Below are positions 1-10,147 of a stretch of DNA of 64,000 bases, one piece after another (the stretch's first letter is position 1; every line of letters starts with the position of its first letter). The translations under genes were made by a program, and so were the position numbers. Source of the DNA: Congeria kusceri (lineage: Eukaryota; Mollusca; Bivalvia; Myida; Dreissenidae); assembly GCA_027627225.1 (NCBI GenBank), contig CM051025.1:54132681-54196680 (forward strand), written 5' to 3'. The notes beneath the pieces were generated by a model. The model was not told the origin of the DNA, made no database searches, and was given only the letters and a program-made list of their open reading frames with translations.

Positions 1-434
1 TGCTTAATGGAAATCTTCATGGGCATAATATCTTGATTACGTTCGATAATCAACCAATTCTCCCCAGGAACAGTGGAGTTATGATCCTTCACTTATCTAT
101 AAAATAAGCTATTTAGCCTTTTCTGCCCTCTACGTCCGACAGTATTCATCAGATCTGCACCAAACTTGGTATTTTAAAGATTGCTTTTAACCTAGAGGGG
201 GCATACCTGTTACAATAACAGCTCTCGTTTTTATGTTAAGTTGTTTGCAGACATATTATTTAGCATTTTATTGATGAGTTTAAGCACTTAATCTGTTTGC
301 TGCAAGACTAGCCATAATTGCATTACAAATTACAAAAATTAACACTAACACAACTTGAAACATTTACTTGATTGTAACCCAATGAACGATGCAATTTTGA
401 TTGTAACCCAATGAACGATGCAATTATTCTTCAG

Positions 435-530
435 TGTACTCATGACCGAGATAATGACAGCATCACGATCACACTGAAAGATGTCCCCGTTCTTGCCAAC
501 GATGTCAAAGTTCGCTTCATCTCGTCAAAT
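435..530 (+). CDS. TPTE2: VSP copy A exon, C2 domain strand region
   Basis: Preceded by TTATTCTTCAG and followed by GTGAGT. The open frame runs THDRDNDSITITL then DVKVRF, parallel to THNDADDYIEVTL then DVKVRF in copy B exon 12. Just upstream (about 370-425) the intron contains a 28-bp direct duplication. Confidence 0.85.
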
Positions 531-3500
531 GTGAGTTCGCGTATTAGTTTGAATATATATTGTTGTAGTTAACTGTTTTGGTCTAACATTTTAAATGCAT
601 TCTATTTGTAGTTCAGCAGAAGGCAAATTGGTTTAGATTTAACATAATTAATCTAAATTCCAGTAGTTTAAATCGTGTTTTTAAAAAAAAGTTCACTTAT
701 CTAGATGACTTTTCAATTTTTCTGGATTCTGGTGTTTTAATCTGAACAACAATGTTGATTATTTAATTTCTATGTGAGTATTCATTAGGCCACAACAAAT
801 TGATCAGTTGTTCTACGGATTTTGTCCAAAAAAAATTTGAGCGAGCGAGCGAAATAAAAATATTCTTTTTCCATTTTCGATAAAATTGGAGGCGAGCGAA
901 AAGCGCAAAATAAAAAAAAATCCCATCTTGCCCATAGTGATTAAAAATTACTGCCAAACGCCATCATAACTTGTCAATAATTTCCTTTTCATCTGCTGTG
1001 GTCCATAAATTGTAGTTAAAATCAATATATATGTAATAAACTAAGCAACTAATTTCTCCATTTCTTCTTCGACCATGCCCTGCAAAGGGTTTTGTGCAAC
1101 AAGTCTTCAATAGTGATTCAGCTATTAAATTAACACCCGGCAGTAAATACTAAATAGCCATATCTTAAATATAAGAAAGTAGACCTTATACGAGGTAATT
1201 GTCATTATCAAAATATATATTTGATACACCAAGTCATTCACTACCAACAGTTTATAACATGAATATGAAATGTCATACAATAAACACATAACAATTTAGG
1301 AATGACTAGTATAAGTTCTGTATCTTTAAATGACACAACGAAACAACTGGACGAAACCATTTTTTTTAAACGTAAACCAGGGCTCACACTGGCTCTTATT
1401 TTTCTTGAGCCAATTTTTTAATCGACTCGCAACATTGTTGCGTGTTTCCATGTCAGGGAATGGTTATATCTTATTGTTTTAATTGTTATACACATATAGT
1501 GCTGTATATTCATTGCATTATGACATTAACAAAATCATTAGTATATTTAGATTTTTACATTAACATTTGTGTTCATTGTTCATTGCAGTAAACTTGGATA
1601 GTTATTTTTTATTTAAACATACACTCTTAAAATATCTACAAGATGTTAACAAAATATATCCAAAAATAAATTGAAATTAATTACTAACATAATTAATTGG
1701 CTTGCCCTGTTAAATGTACCTTAATATATACAAGCTGGAGAAAATGTACACCAAACAGATACGTTGTATTTATAAAATAGACATGTCAAAAACAACTTAT
1801 ATTTGTGTATATGAGAAGTAAGAAATCAAGGATTTGCTGGTCAAAACTGTCCGAAATGTAAACATGCCCGATAATCAGTCCATTTGACATATTCCGGACA
1901 TTCAATTTCAAACATCCTTTATCCACAAGATAATCATTTAATTAACTGTTGTGTCTGCTGATATTACGAGAGCTTGCTAGCAGTCATCTTTAATTAGGCA
2001 ATGAATGCTGACAAACACCTCGTTGTGTTTTCACAACTTTGATAAAACAGGATATAGGGCTTAAATTGCTGAATTGAAATACACATGGCAGCTGTGCCAG
2101 ACTGGTTAGTGGAGAATAAAGGTTTGGGTCATAAATAGTGTGCTGTGTACATAACCATTCGCTGCAAAGTGCCTTATTCACGTCTAGTATCAGTACCAAT
2201 TGCTTGTTATGATTTGGGGACATCACAAAGTCGGCGTTTAATGTAAAATGATACTCGTTGATGAAAACTTGTAGGTGCGGGCGCAAAAAAAAAAGATTTT
2301 TTTTTTTTCGATTTACCATTTTAAGGTGCGGCAAATCTTACGAACATCTGATCAATTTGTTGTGACCTTATGAAGATAATATAGAATGGTATTTGTAAAT
2401 CAATATGTCAATAATATATACATGTGTCAATTTTCTACCTTTGTTAATGCATAAACGCGCATGTATGTTGTACAAAATGTTTCAACATGAAATACAGAGT
2501 GTTCATGTCAAAGCAATTGTGTTTTCTACTTTCAGAGGAACTTTCCCAGTGTGTATGACCACTGTGCATTCTTCTTCTGGTTCCATACCAGTTTCGTAGA
2601 GAAGAATAAGTAAGTCATTACTGAGCTTACTACCTATAAACTATTTACAAGTAGATTTAATTTGAGACTGTATTACCGGCTATTATGGTATGTTTTATTG
2701 GTTGATTTAGTCTGGATGGATATTTCTTCACTTGTTATTATCTAACAGATTGAAAAACAATAAATATGTTTTTCGTTGTTTCGCTTAATTTATTATTTAC
2801 TGATTGCATGGATATTTCTTAGTTTATAAACTAAATGATTGATTGAACCATGCAACTAATTGCTTAAATACATTCTAAAGTAAGTTATTGTTTAATGTTC
2901 ATGTCTGTTTACATTAAAATGTTTTAAACTGGTAAACACGAGTATTGCTTAGACGTTTAGTGTTTTACCGTTTTGTAAACAAAATATTGGATTTCAGATT
3001 GAAAATTTGATTTGAAACTTTAACGTAAGTACAACTTAAGTCAAGATTCCCCTTAGGAGCTGTGTCAACACCAGGGGCAATATTCCAGAAACATCTTAAG
3101 TTGATCTTAAAATATGTTCACTTAAGTTCAAATTTTTGTAAGGTAATATTTTTATAGCTACGCGTAAATTAATGAATCCAATTTCAGTTAAGCAAATATC
3201 AGTTAATAATAAGTTGATAATTAGTGAAAATTCAGCAGAATTTCATCTATACATGGAATAAAAAGCTCAAGAAAAATGATGATTTTAAGGCTAAGGATAA
3301 GATTTCACTTAAGATGCTTCTGAAATACGACCCCAGTCATGATCTTGTATGTCTGTTTGTCTACACAGATACCATATTTTCAAACTAAACTGTATTTTAT
3401 TATCCTAAAGTCATAATTGAATGTGTTTCTCAGGTTACGTCTGGAGCGAAACGAGATCGACAATCCACACAAGGTGAAGAGCAGGATGGTGTTCCGAGAC

Positions 3501-3545
3501 ACGTTTGCAGTCGAAGTCAACTTTGAGCCCGCGCCTTCCATCTAA
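435..3545 (+). CDS. TPTE2: Voltage-sensing phosphatase copy A, 3' end only (C2 domain)
   Basis: Partial gene; its 5' part lies before the window. Three exons are visible: 435-530, 2536-2609 and 3434-3545, with AG acceptors, GT donors and compatible phases (0, 0, 2). They encode the end of the C2 domain of a TPTE/VSP-type phosphoinositide phosphatase, which in this family binds membrane and positions the phosphatase. Diagnostic matches to copy B (27908-55070) are DVKVRF, VYDxCAFFFWFHT, IDNPHK and VFRD. The stop is TAA at 3543-3545; the protein ends in APSI, several residues shorter than copy B. The matching part of copy B starts further upstream inside its exon 12, so copy A probably has an extra intron or a shifted boundary there. 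The two copies lie head-to-tail about 24 kb apart. Family membership is secure; activity cannot be judged without the upstream catalytic exons. Confidence 0.88.
788..2367. mobile_element. PIF/Harbinger-like non-autonomous element in copy A intron
   Basis: The two ends are inverted copies of about 36 bp: the left starts GGCCACAACAAATTGATCAG at 788 and the right, on the other strand, starts GGTCACAACAAATTGATCAG at 2367. Both sides are flanked by TTA (785-787 and 2368-2370). A TTA duplication with GG-starting termini is the pattern of PIF/Harbinger elements. No transposase frame is visible in the 1.58 kb interior, so it is non-autonomous or decayed. Confidence 0.75.
2536..2609 (+). CDS. TPTE2: VSP copy A exon, C2 domain aromatic strand
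   Basis: Acceptor TTTCAG, donor GTAAGT. Encodes VYDHCAFFFWFHTSF, the counterpart of copy B exon 13 but one codon longer. Confidence 0.9.
3434..3545 (+). CDS. TPTE2: VSP copy A terminal coding exon
   Basis: Acceptor TTTCTCAG. Starts by completing a split Lys codon, encodes IDNPHK and VFRDTFAVEVNF, and ends with TAA at 3543-3545. Parallel to copy B exon 14. Confidence 0.9.
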
Positions 3546-5438
3546 AGTTTGGGCGTAAACCAACACAAGTGCAGCTCGTTACTTGTCACTCCACAAAATA
3601 TATGGGTAGTAAATAATTGATTTGGTAAAACAAAGAGAGAAAAATAATTGATCTGGTATAGAACATACAGTATACAGTTATCTGTACAAATTAGAGTTAT
3701 GTTTAATTAGCTTAATGGTGTTTTTATAACCGGTTTATTTACTGAAATTTAATCGGTTGTTTGTATGTATAAAAGGTTTAGTGTATATTTGGATTGATTT
3801 ACACAAAATTTGGTTCTCACTTTCAACGGAATGTATAATGCACAAACTGTACCACATGGTGCAATTAGCAACCAGTTATTGTTCTACTGTGATTATTCTA
3901 AATGTATACAAATGCATAGAAAATGGCAAACAAAAGGATAAATGTTAATAGGTAATTTGTAAAACAGTGTTTGTAGGAGAAAAGGAGAGATATGGACATT
4001 TTTATTGTAATATTATAAACTACATAATATTTTTTCATATTCAAAATAATTGTGCCATGGTACTTCACTAGGCAGTTGTAATTATCGTTATGTTATATAA
4101 TGTATAAGAGTTGTAAAATATCCACCAGACATTATTATGAGCTTGTCAATCGACAGATCTTTGCAAATGTATTAGTTAAAGTTTAGTGTGTATATTGTGT
4201 TACACCAAGAAATATTCTGCTGTGAATTGTGTTAACTTGTAGCTACATATAATTAATTTGATATCTACACTTTTACAATATTTGTTATACACATTATACT
4301 TTTTTGCTGTATTTGTGCATTGTCAATGTATGTGTACACAAAATGCCAAAATCATAAGTGCAATATGTGGTTTTTTATAAGACTTTATGCAAAGTCTCTT
4401 TCAATATCAGTATTGGATGTGAGCTGTGATATTAATTTACCTATACAGTGCAATAACTATTGAACTTTTTAAAATGATGACTATTTTGTGGTAGCTATTA
4501 TGATCGATACATGGGGATTGGATATTATAAAATTAACATTGTTTAATATGTGTTTTTTAAGGATGAATATTTGTTGGTTTTTATACTTCTTGTTTAAATA
4601 GTATTTAGGTATACATTGGTTATACTAATAATATATGGCTGAGCAAGGCTGATTTACATTTCATATAAAGATTATGTAAACAAATTATTTTTCAACAAAT
4701 ATAGTGGGATTTTCTTTCAGCCAGTTTTGTATAGTCACATTAAAACCATATCTATATATATATTTGCACATATATTTTATGAAATAATATATATATATAC
4801 AGAGTATAAATATAAATAGAAAACTGTGTACATACAAATGTGAATACCTATTTATTTGTAATTTATTACATATTTATCTTTATTATTTGGGCTCTGTTAA
4901 ATCTAGTGAAAACAAACTGACAATAGCAACACATAAGAACTAACCAATGTACTAAACCTTTGTAGGACATACACTGTGTTTCTTCATTGTGTATACAGCT
5001 GTTATTATCATTGAGAGCGTTTTCATTTATGTTATCAGTCATGTAATCAAAATAATTATATTGCAATAAAGAAAATACTTATTACTATGTTTTACCTATT
5101 TTTGATATGGTAGGACTACATGTACACATGTCTGATACTAAATGGCAGACAAATATGATTATTTCACTTTGAACTTGAATTTAATTATTACAAATTTGTA
5201 TTTATTGATACTATTTATATAATTTACAAACGCAAAACAAATAGTAAAACAATTGTCAGTAACATATGTATGTATTACATTGCATAAATCACTAACACAG
5301 TTTATGTAATACGGAACCATCATGAATGTAAGAAAGCTGTATTTTTCCCTAATATTAATACTACTATCTTTTGAAAAAAAAATCAATTACAAACGAAGTG
5401 CGTAATATGTAACTATTGAATTCTATGGAATTTATATA
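3546..5438 (+). other. Copy A 3' UTR and downstream AT-rich sequence
   Basis: No coding sequence recognised. Very AT-rich, with TA-rich runs near 4760-4800. A canonical AATAAA lies at 5065-5070 and is a candidate polyadenylation signal, which would give a UTR of about 1.5 kb; this is inference. Confidence 0.45.
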
Positions 5439-5442
5439 AATT

Positions 5443-5668
5443 GAGTCGTGGAAACCCGGGCTCAATGCATGTGCGTTAAATGTCGTCCTGGATGAACCTG
5501 TGCAATCCGCACAGGCTAATCCAGGACGGCCTTTCCACGTTCATTTTTTGTTTCATTAAAGTTTCTTCTAAACATGAATCCACTGTAGGTGGAAAGTGCA
5601 GTCCGAGGCTAATCCGGGACGACACTTTAGGCACATGCATTAAGGCCGGTTTACCCACGATACGCCTC
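5443..5668. mobile_element. Double-palindrome MITE, copy 1
   Basis: Inverted ends (GAGTCGTGG at left, TACGCCTC at right) around two internal palindromic blocks containing AATCCGCACAGGCTAATCC-like sequence. Flanked by AATT at 5439-5442 and 5669-5672. Same family as the copies at 28903, 34291, 37235, 42539, 43582, 46027 and 63351. Confidence 0.85.
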
Positions 5669-5889
5669 AATTAACGTATATTTTGATGAACATATTTGAA
5701 TTATCAATTTATCGACATAAACAACCTTTCTATTATTTTGATATTCTACTGTCTGTGTATTTCCGGTATTAACATAACTTTTAAGTAAAAAAAGCCGTGC
5801 CAATCCCTTTCACCAAACTCAAATGCCTAGTCCAGAAATCATGAATAAATGAATAGGTACTAACATCCAAACTCCTCCTATAGTGATAT

Positions 5890-6960
5890 CCTGTGCTATG
5901 CAGTCAATACAGCAAGCAGCGGAACAGGGGAGACCACTGTGAGGAATTTGAAGTACATCATCGAACTCCTCATAGTGGTTGCCCCCTGTTTTGCAGTCAT
6001 TACAGCACGCAGCGGAACAGGGGAGATCACTGTGAGGAATTTGAAGTACATCATCGAACTCCTCATAGTGGTTGCCCCTGTTATGCCGTCAATACAGCAC
6101 GCAACGGAACAGGGGAGACCACTGTGAGGAATTTGAAGTACGTCATCGAACTCCTCATAGTGGTCGCCCCTGTTATGCAGTCAGTACAGCACGCAGCGGA
6201 ACAGGAGAGACCACTGTGAGGAATTTGAAGTACATCATCGAACTCCTCATAGTGGTCGCCCCTGTTATGCAGTCAGTACAGCACGCAGCAGAACAGGGGA
6301 GACCACTGTGAGGAATTTGAAGTACATCATTGAACTCCTCAGAGTGGTCGCCCCTGTTATGCAGTCAATACAGCATACAGCGGAACAGGGGAGACCACTG
6401 TGAGGAATTTAAAGTATATCATTGAACTCTCCATAGTGGTTGCCCCTGCTATGACGTCGATACAGCACGCAGCAAAACAGGGGAGACCACTGTGAGGAAT
6501 TTGAAGTACATCATTGAACTCTCGTAGTGGTTGCCCCTGTTATGCGGTCATTACAGCACGCAGCGGAACAGGGGAGACCACTGTGAGGAATTTAAAGTAT
6601 ATCATTGAACTCTCCATAGTGGTTGCCCCTGCTATGACGTCGATACAGCACGCAGCAAAACAGGGGAGACCACTGTGAGGAATTTGAAGTACATCATTGA
6701 ACTCTCGTAGTGGTTGCCCCTGTTATGCGGTCATTACAGCACGCAGCGGAACAGGGGAGACCACTGTGAGGAATTTGCAGTACATAATCGAACTCCTCAT
6801 AGCGGTCGCCCATGTTATGCAGTCAATACACAACGCAGCGGAACAGGGGAGACCACTGTGAGGAATTTGAAGTACATCACCGAACTCCTCATAGTAGTCG
6901 CCCCTTTTTCGCTGCATTGACATCAATATCGCCTAGCAGGGGAGACCACCGGCGAGAAGT
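5890..6960. repeat. Tandem array of 92-93 bp hairpin-forming units
   Basis: About eleven good units plus a degenerate last one near 6905-6960. The motif GAGGAATTT recurs near 5941, 6034, 6126, 6218 and onward at 92-93 bp spacing. Within each unit CAGGGGAGACCACTGTGAGG is followed about 25 bp later by its near reverse complement CCTCATAGTGGTCGCCCCTG, so every unit can fold into a roughly 20-bp stem. A higher-order duplication of about 183 bp (two units) covers roughly 6402-6585 and 6586-6768. Open frames through the array on both strands result from the repeat and are not genes. The array starts about 40 bp beyond the stop codon of the minus-strand B-box/NHL gene. Confidence 0.92.
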
Positions 6961-7001
6961 TTGAAGTAAATCATGTAAAGCAAATAATTACAACAGAACT
7001 A

Positions 7002-7185
7002 TCAATATTCGTTAAGCTTCCACTTCCAGTAATCCGGTACGTCATGGTAGACGGGTTTCTTGGGTTTCTTCTCATACGTTTTCCACTTGGTCCGCACGCC
7101 GCCCGGGTAGCGCCACCGGAACTCTCGGGGAGATAACTCCTCCTCGCTCTCCCACTCAGTTTCGGGTACCAGTGGAAACGGGCCC
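7002..7185 (-). CDS. B-box/NHL gene exon 4 (Trp-rich tail)
   Basis: Acceptor TGTTCTAG. Encodes 60 residues including VPETEWESEEE, FRWRYPGG and DYWKWKLNEY, then TGA at 7004-7002. Phase matches exon 3 exactly. Higher GC than its surroundings supports a real exon. No known domain recognised. Confidence 0.78.
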
Positions 7186-10147
7186 CTAGAACAATACGGC
7201 GATATGTAACAAATATGTGTTATAAGTTAATTACACGTATAAGCAATTTTCCGATTCCATTTTGCTATGTTTCTTGAGCATTTCAAGAGAAGTTGTAGTT
7301 CTTTCAATGTACGGGTTTTATTGCCTAACCATGTCGCGTTATGATTTCGTTTTTTAGTGGTACATGTGCTAATACTTGTTTATTTTTTTTCTATGAAACT
7401 ATGACAAAGACAAGAAAAAAGACACGCACGTGCGCGCACACATTGAACATTATATGCACTTACCGTACATATCTCTAGTTCCTTTTAATTCAACCGAGTT
7501 GCCGAACCAATTTACATGTATACTATAGTGACTTCTGGTACTGTATATTGTGCCAGAGAATGCTTAAATGTAAACACAAACGCACACAAACACGTTCAAA
7601 AGGCAGAAAATGTACGAAAGGCGGACAACTTACGTGCTTACACTATATGCGACTGGTTGACGAGGTAGCGGAAAATCTTGATTTCGGCGCGTTCGTTCCC
7701 CACCCACAGGGTGCCCATGTGATCAACGGCCACGGAGTACGGGCGCTCGTTGTCCAGGTCATCGCGTGAGAGCAGGACGCTGATGAAGTGGCCTTGAAGA
7801 TAAGCAATCAAATACAAAATACAATTTGCATCGAAAGTGAAGATATTAATTATGCCGTTATTTAATACTGGAGAGTACAGTTTGCACCATCCATGGAAAA
7901 TCAGGTGTCATCAACATACATGTATTTGCAAAAAAAAAACTTTTGGCTTTCAATGAACGATAATTATGTAAATACATGTGTTCACCTTTGATATCTAGCA
8001 GGTGTACCTCCTGACTCATGATATCACCCACGATTATATGGCCAAACTTGTCCGTGCAGATCCCATACGGCAGGAAATGGCGCTTCTCGTTGTTGGTGCC
8101 GTAATACACCATCCGCACCTTTCCGTCTGGCGAGAAGATAACGACGCGACCTTCCTTGTCGTTCACCCAGTCGGACACAGCGAGGGAGCCGTCGATGTTT
8201 TCGGATACTCGGTACGGATGTACCGGAATGTGCTTTGGCTTGTCGCCGTCTAGATGGCCGGTCTTGTTCCCGCGGGCGGTGAACTTGAATATTGTGCACT
8301 TCGACGGCGGAGGCATGGCGGTGCACGTGTCCACTCCGCAGACGATGATCTCGCCGACGGAAGATACGGCCAGCCCGCGACAACGGAGTGGGCATTGAAA
8401 GAAGTCTCGGATTTGTAGCTTCTTGTCCACCATTCGAACGATGTTTCCGGTAAAAGAAGAAACAATGAGGTTACCATCGTGGTCGACGGCAATATCGTCG
8501 ACTGGATGCCTGAAAAGGAGTCTGCTCCTTCGAAAGCCGTCCTTGTTGTACAGGTAGATCTCGTTCGTCGTCCAACCGAAGCAGATCCAGGCTTCTTTGT
8601 CGTTGATAGGGGCAATCGCGCTAACCTTATTTCCAGGGATGTTCTTGCACGTAAACGCTTTCAGCAGTCTCGGCTGGACTTCCGGTACCATCTGAAGAGA
8701 CGGTACCGTCATTCTTGATGCTCGACTTTTCCGCGTTCGAGCGGAAGGCATCGTCTCCACTTTTGGACCCTTTTCTACATACGATCCAAAGATCGTTGTC
8801 ATTTGTGACTGACTCAGCTGACCTTCTTGGAACGTGTACTTCGTTTTCCCGGGCTTTCGTTTAAGAATGTCATTGATGTTTTTCATCATTGTCAGTATAT
8901 TCTGGTACAGCTCCATTATTTCAAAATCGTCACCGGATTGTAACAGCCGTTCACCGGTTGTGAGAGCAGTCATGACATTTATGACGTAACCACTGAGGGC
9001 CTGCCTCCTTGTGTCAACTTTCGATCCTTCCCGTTTTTCTTTGGCCTTTAAAGTTTCCACCAGTTTGGTGCTGGTCCGATCTATCTCATCTTTCATCACC
9101 TTCGTGCGTCGCTCAATGTTCTCCAGCGTTCCTTTGACGTTGTGGGAGATCTGAGACCCGTAATCGTCGATTTCTTTCAGCTGCTGCTTCAAGAGCGGCA
9201 GGAAACTCGCCCGCATTTGACTCAGCTTGAACGGCAGGTTCTCTCGCTGCTCCGCGATTTCTTCTGCGAGGTCACGTGTTTTGTGACCCTCGTGCTTGGT
9301 CAGTTTGCAGTTGGTACATAGCGGCAGCAGGCACACTTTGCAGTACAGCTGGAGTTTCTGGTCTCTATGGGTTTTGCACTTCTGCTTGGCCTCCGACGGT
9401 GTCGGCTGTGGTGGGGGCGCTATTTGCGACTTGTATCTGTCCCATTTCTGAAGCTCGTGCTCCAGGCATATGCGCATCTTCCTGTGGTGGTCTATACACG
9501 TAGCACACATACTCGCCTGGCAATTCAGACACCTAAATCAGACAAAAACACATAACTGTATGTATACACATTGCATAGTAATTTTTATACTTAAATACGC
9601 GCGTATTCATACTATTGACAACGTGACACAGGATTGACACAATAACTCATCGTGGTTTACACGATACGTAATGGGCAAATTACCAAAGTAATTATATATT
9701 TTTAAGCATTGTTATTTTATATAGATAAAGTAGTAATAATAATGTATTCGTTTCTTTTATAAATAATAACATCTACCTTGCTTTCATAACTTTTATCTCG
9801 TCGCACATGTCACACTTTTCTTTACTTTCCTCCTTCTGTAGTCCCTGAGCCTGAGGACGGGGCTTATCAACTGCCGCCTCGAGCAGCTGCTTTGTAGCCG
9901 AAGGAATCTTGAGGGACGACGACCGATTTAGAACTCGGCCTCGGGTTGTCGACGGTATGACCTTGCCCGTATGCTTGGATGCTCTGGGCGACAGAGCGTG
10001 TTTGGGTTCCCTCGGGGACAGGTGGATGCTCATTTCGTCCGTCTGCGCGATGCTGACGTCAGATGAAGCATAGGGGCCAGCCGCCCCGTTCGGTGACTCC
10101 TTACCGGATGTGTTAGCAAGTGGAACTCCGTTACTAGCTTCCGCCAT
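7002..10147 (-). CDS. B-box / coiled-coil / NHL-propeller protein (RING-less TRIM-like)
   Basis: Four coding exons on the minus strand: 10147-9777, 9532-7986, 7792-7642 and 7185-7002, all GT/AG and in phase, giving 750 aa. Residues 1-110 are Ser/Pro-rich and probably disordered. A first zinc module (B-box 1 type) has C112, C115, C125, C128, C133, C136 and H139/H140, and is split by intron 1. A B-box 2 has C176, H179, C188, C191, C196, C199, H204 and H207. A charged helical region about 215-345 is the likely coiled coil. From about 412 to 690 lie repeated blocks of the NHL/beta-propeller type (VDHDGNLIVSS, CTDKFGHIIVGD, VDHMGTLWVGN). A 60-residue basic, Trp-rich tail is added by exon 4. No RING finger is present, so ubiquitin ligase activity is not supported by sequence. 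ATG at 10147 is the first in frame; TTG at 10156 is not a likely start. The exact orthologue was not identified. Confidence 0.88.
7642..7792 (-). CDS. B-box/NHL gene exon 3 (last propeller blade)
   Basis: Acceptor TTATCTTCAAG, donor GTAAGC. Encodes HFISVLL then YSVAVDHMGTLWVGNE, a typical closing NHL blade. The donor overlaps an in-frame TAA (7640-7638), so retaining the next intron would end the protein at SHIV. Confidence 0.85.
7986..9532 (-). CDS. B-box/NHL gene exon 2 (main exon)
   Basis: Acceptor TGATTTAG, donor GTGAAC after the last Lys codon of LLDIK. Contains 515 full codons covering the second half of B-box 1, B-box 2, the coiled coil and most of the propeller. Reading past the donor stays open to 7858, but that tail has no propeller-like sequence and is intron. 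Confidence 0.88.
9777..10147 (-). CDS. B-box/NHL gene exon 1
   Basis: Starts ATG at 10147, encodes the disordered Ser/Pro-rich leader and the first CxxC pair (CDMC), and ends with a split Arg codon before GTAGAT. Confidence 0.85.

Noticed and set aside
5893..6926. Open frames of 60-108 codons through the 92-93 bp array
   Set aside because: Repeat artefact on both strands; unit length drifts between 92 and 93 bp, so no frame is kept.
7858..7985. C-terminal extension of the NHL protein by reading through 7985
   Set aside because: The extension has no propeller pattern, a clear donor precedes it, and the missing blade is found in phase at 7642-7792.
8002..8718. Several plus- and minus-strand open frames overlapping the B-box/NHL gene
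   Set aside because: Shadows of the real minus-strand exon, whose composition keeps other frames open.
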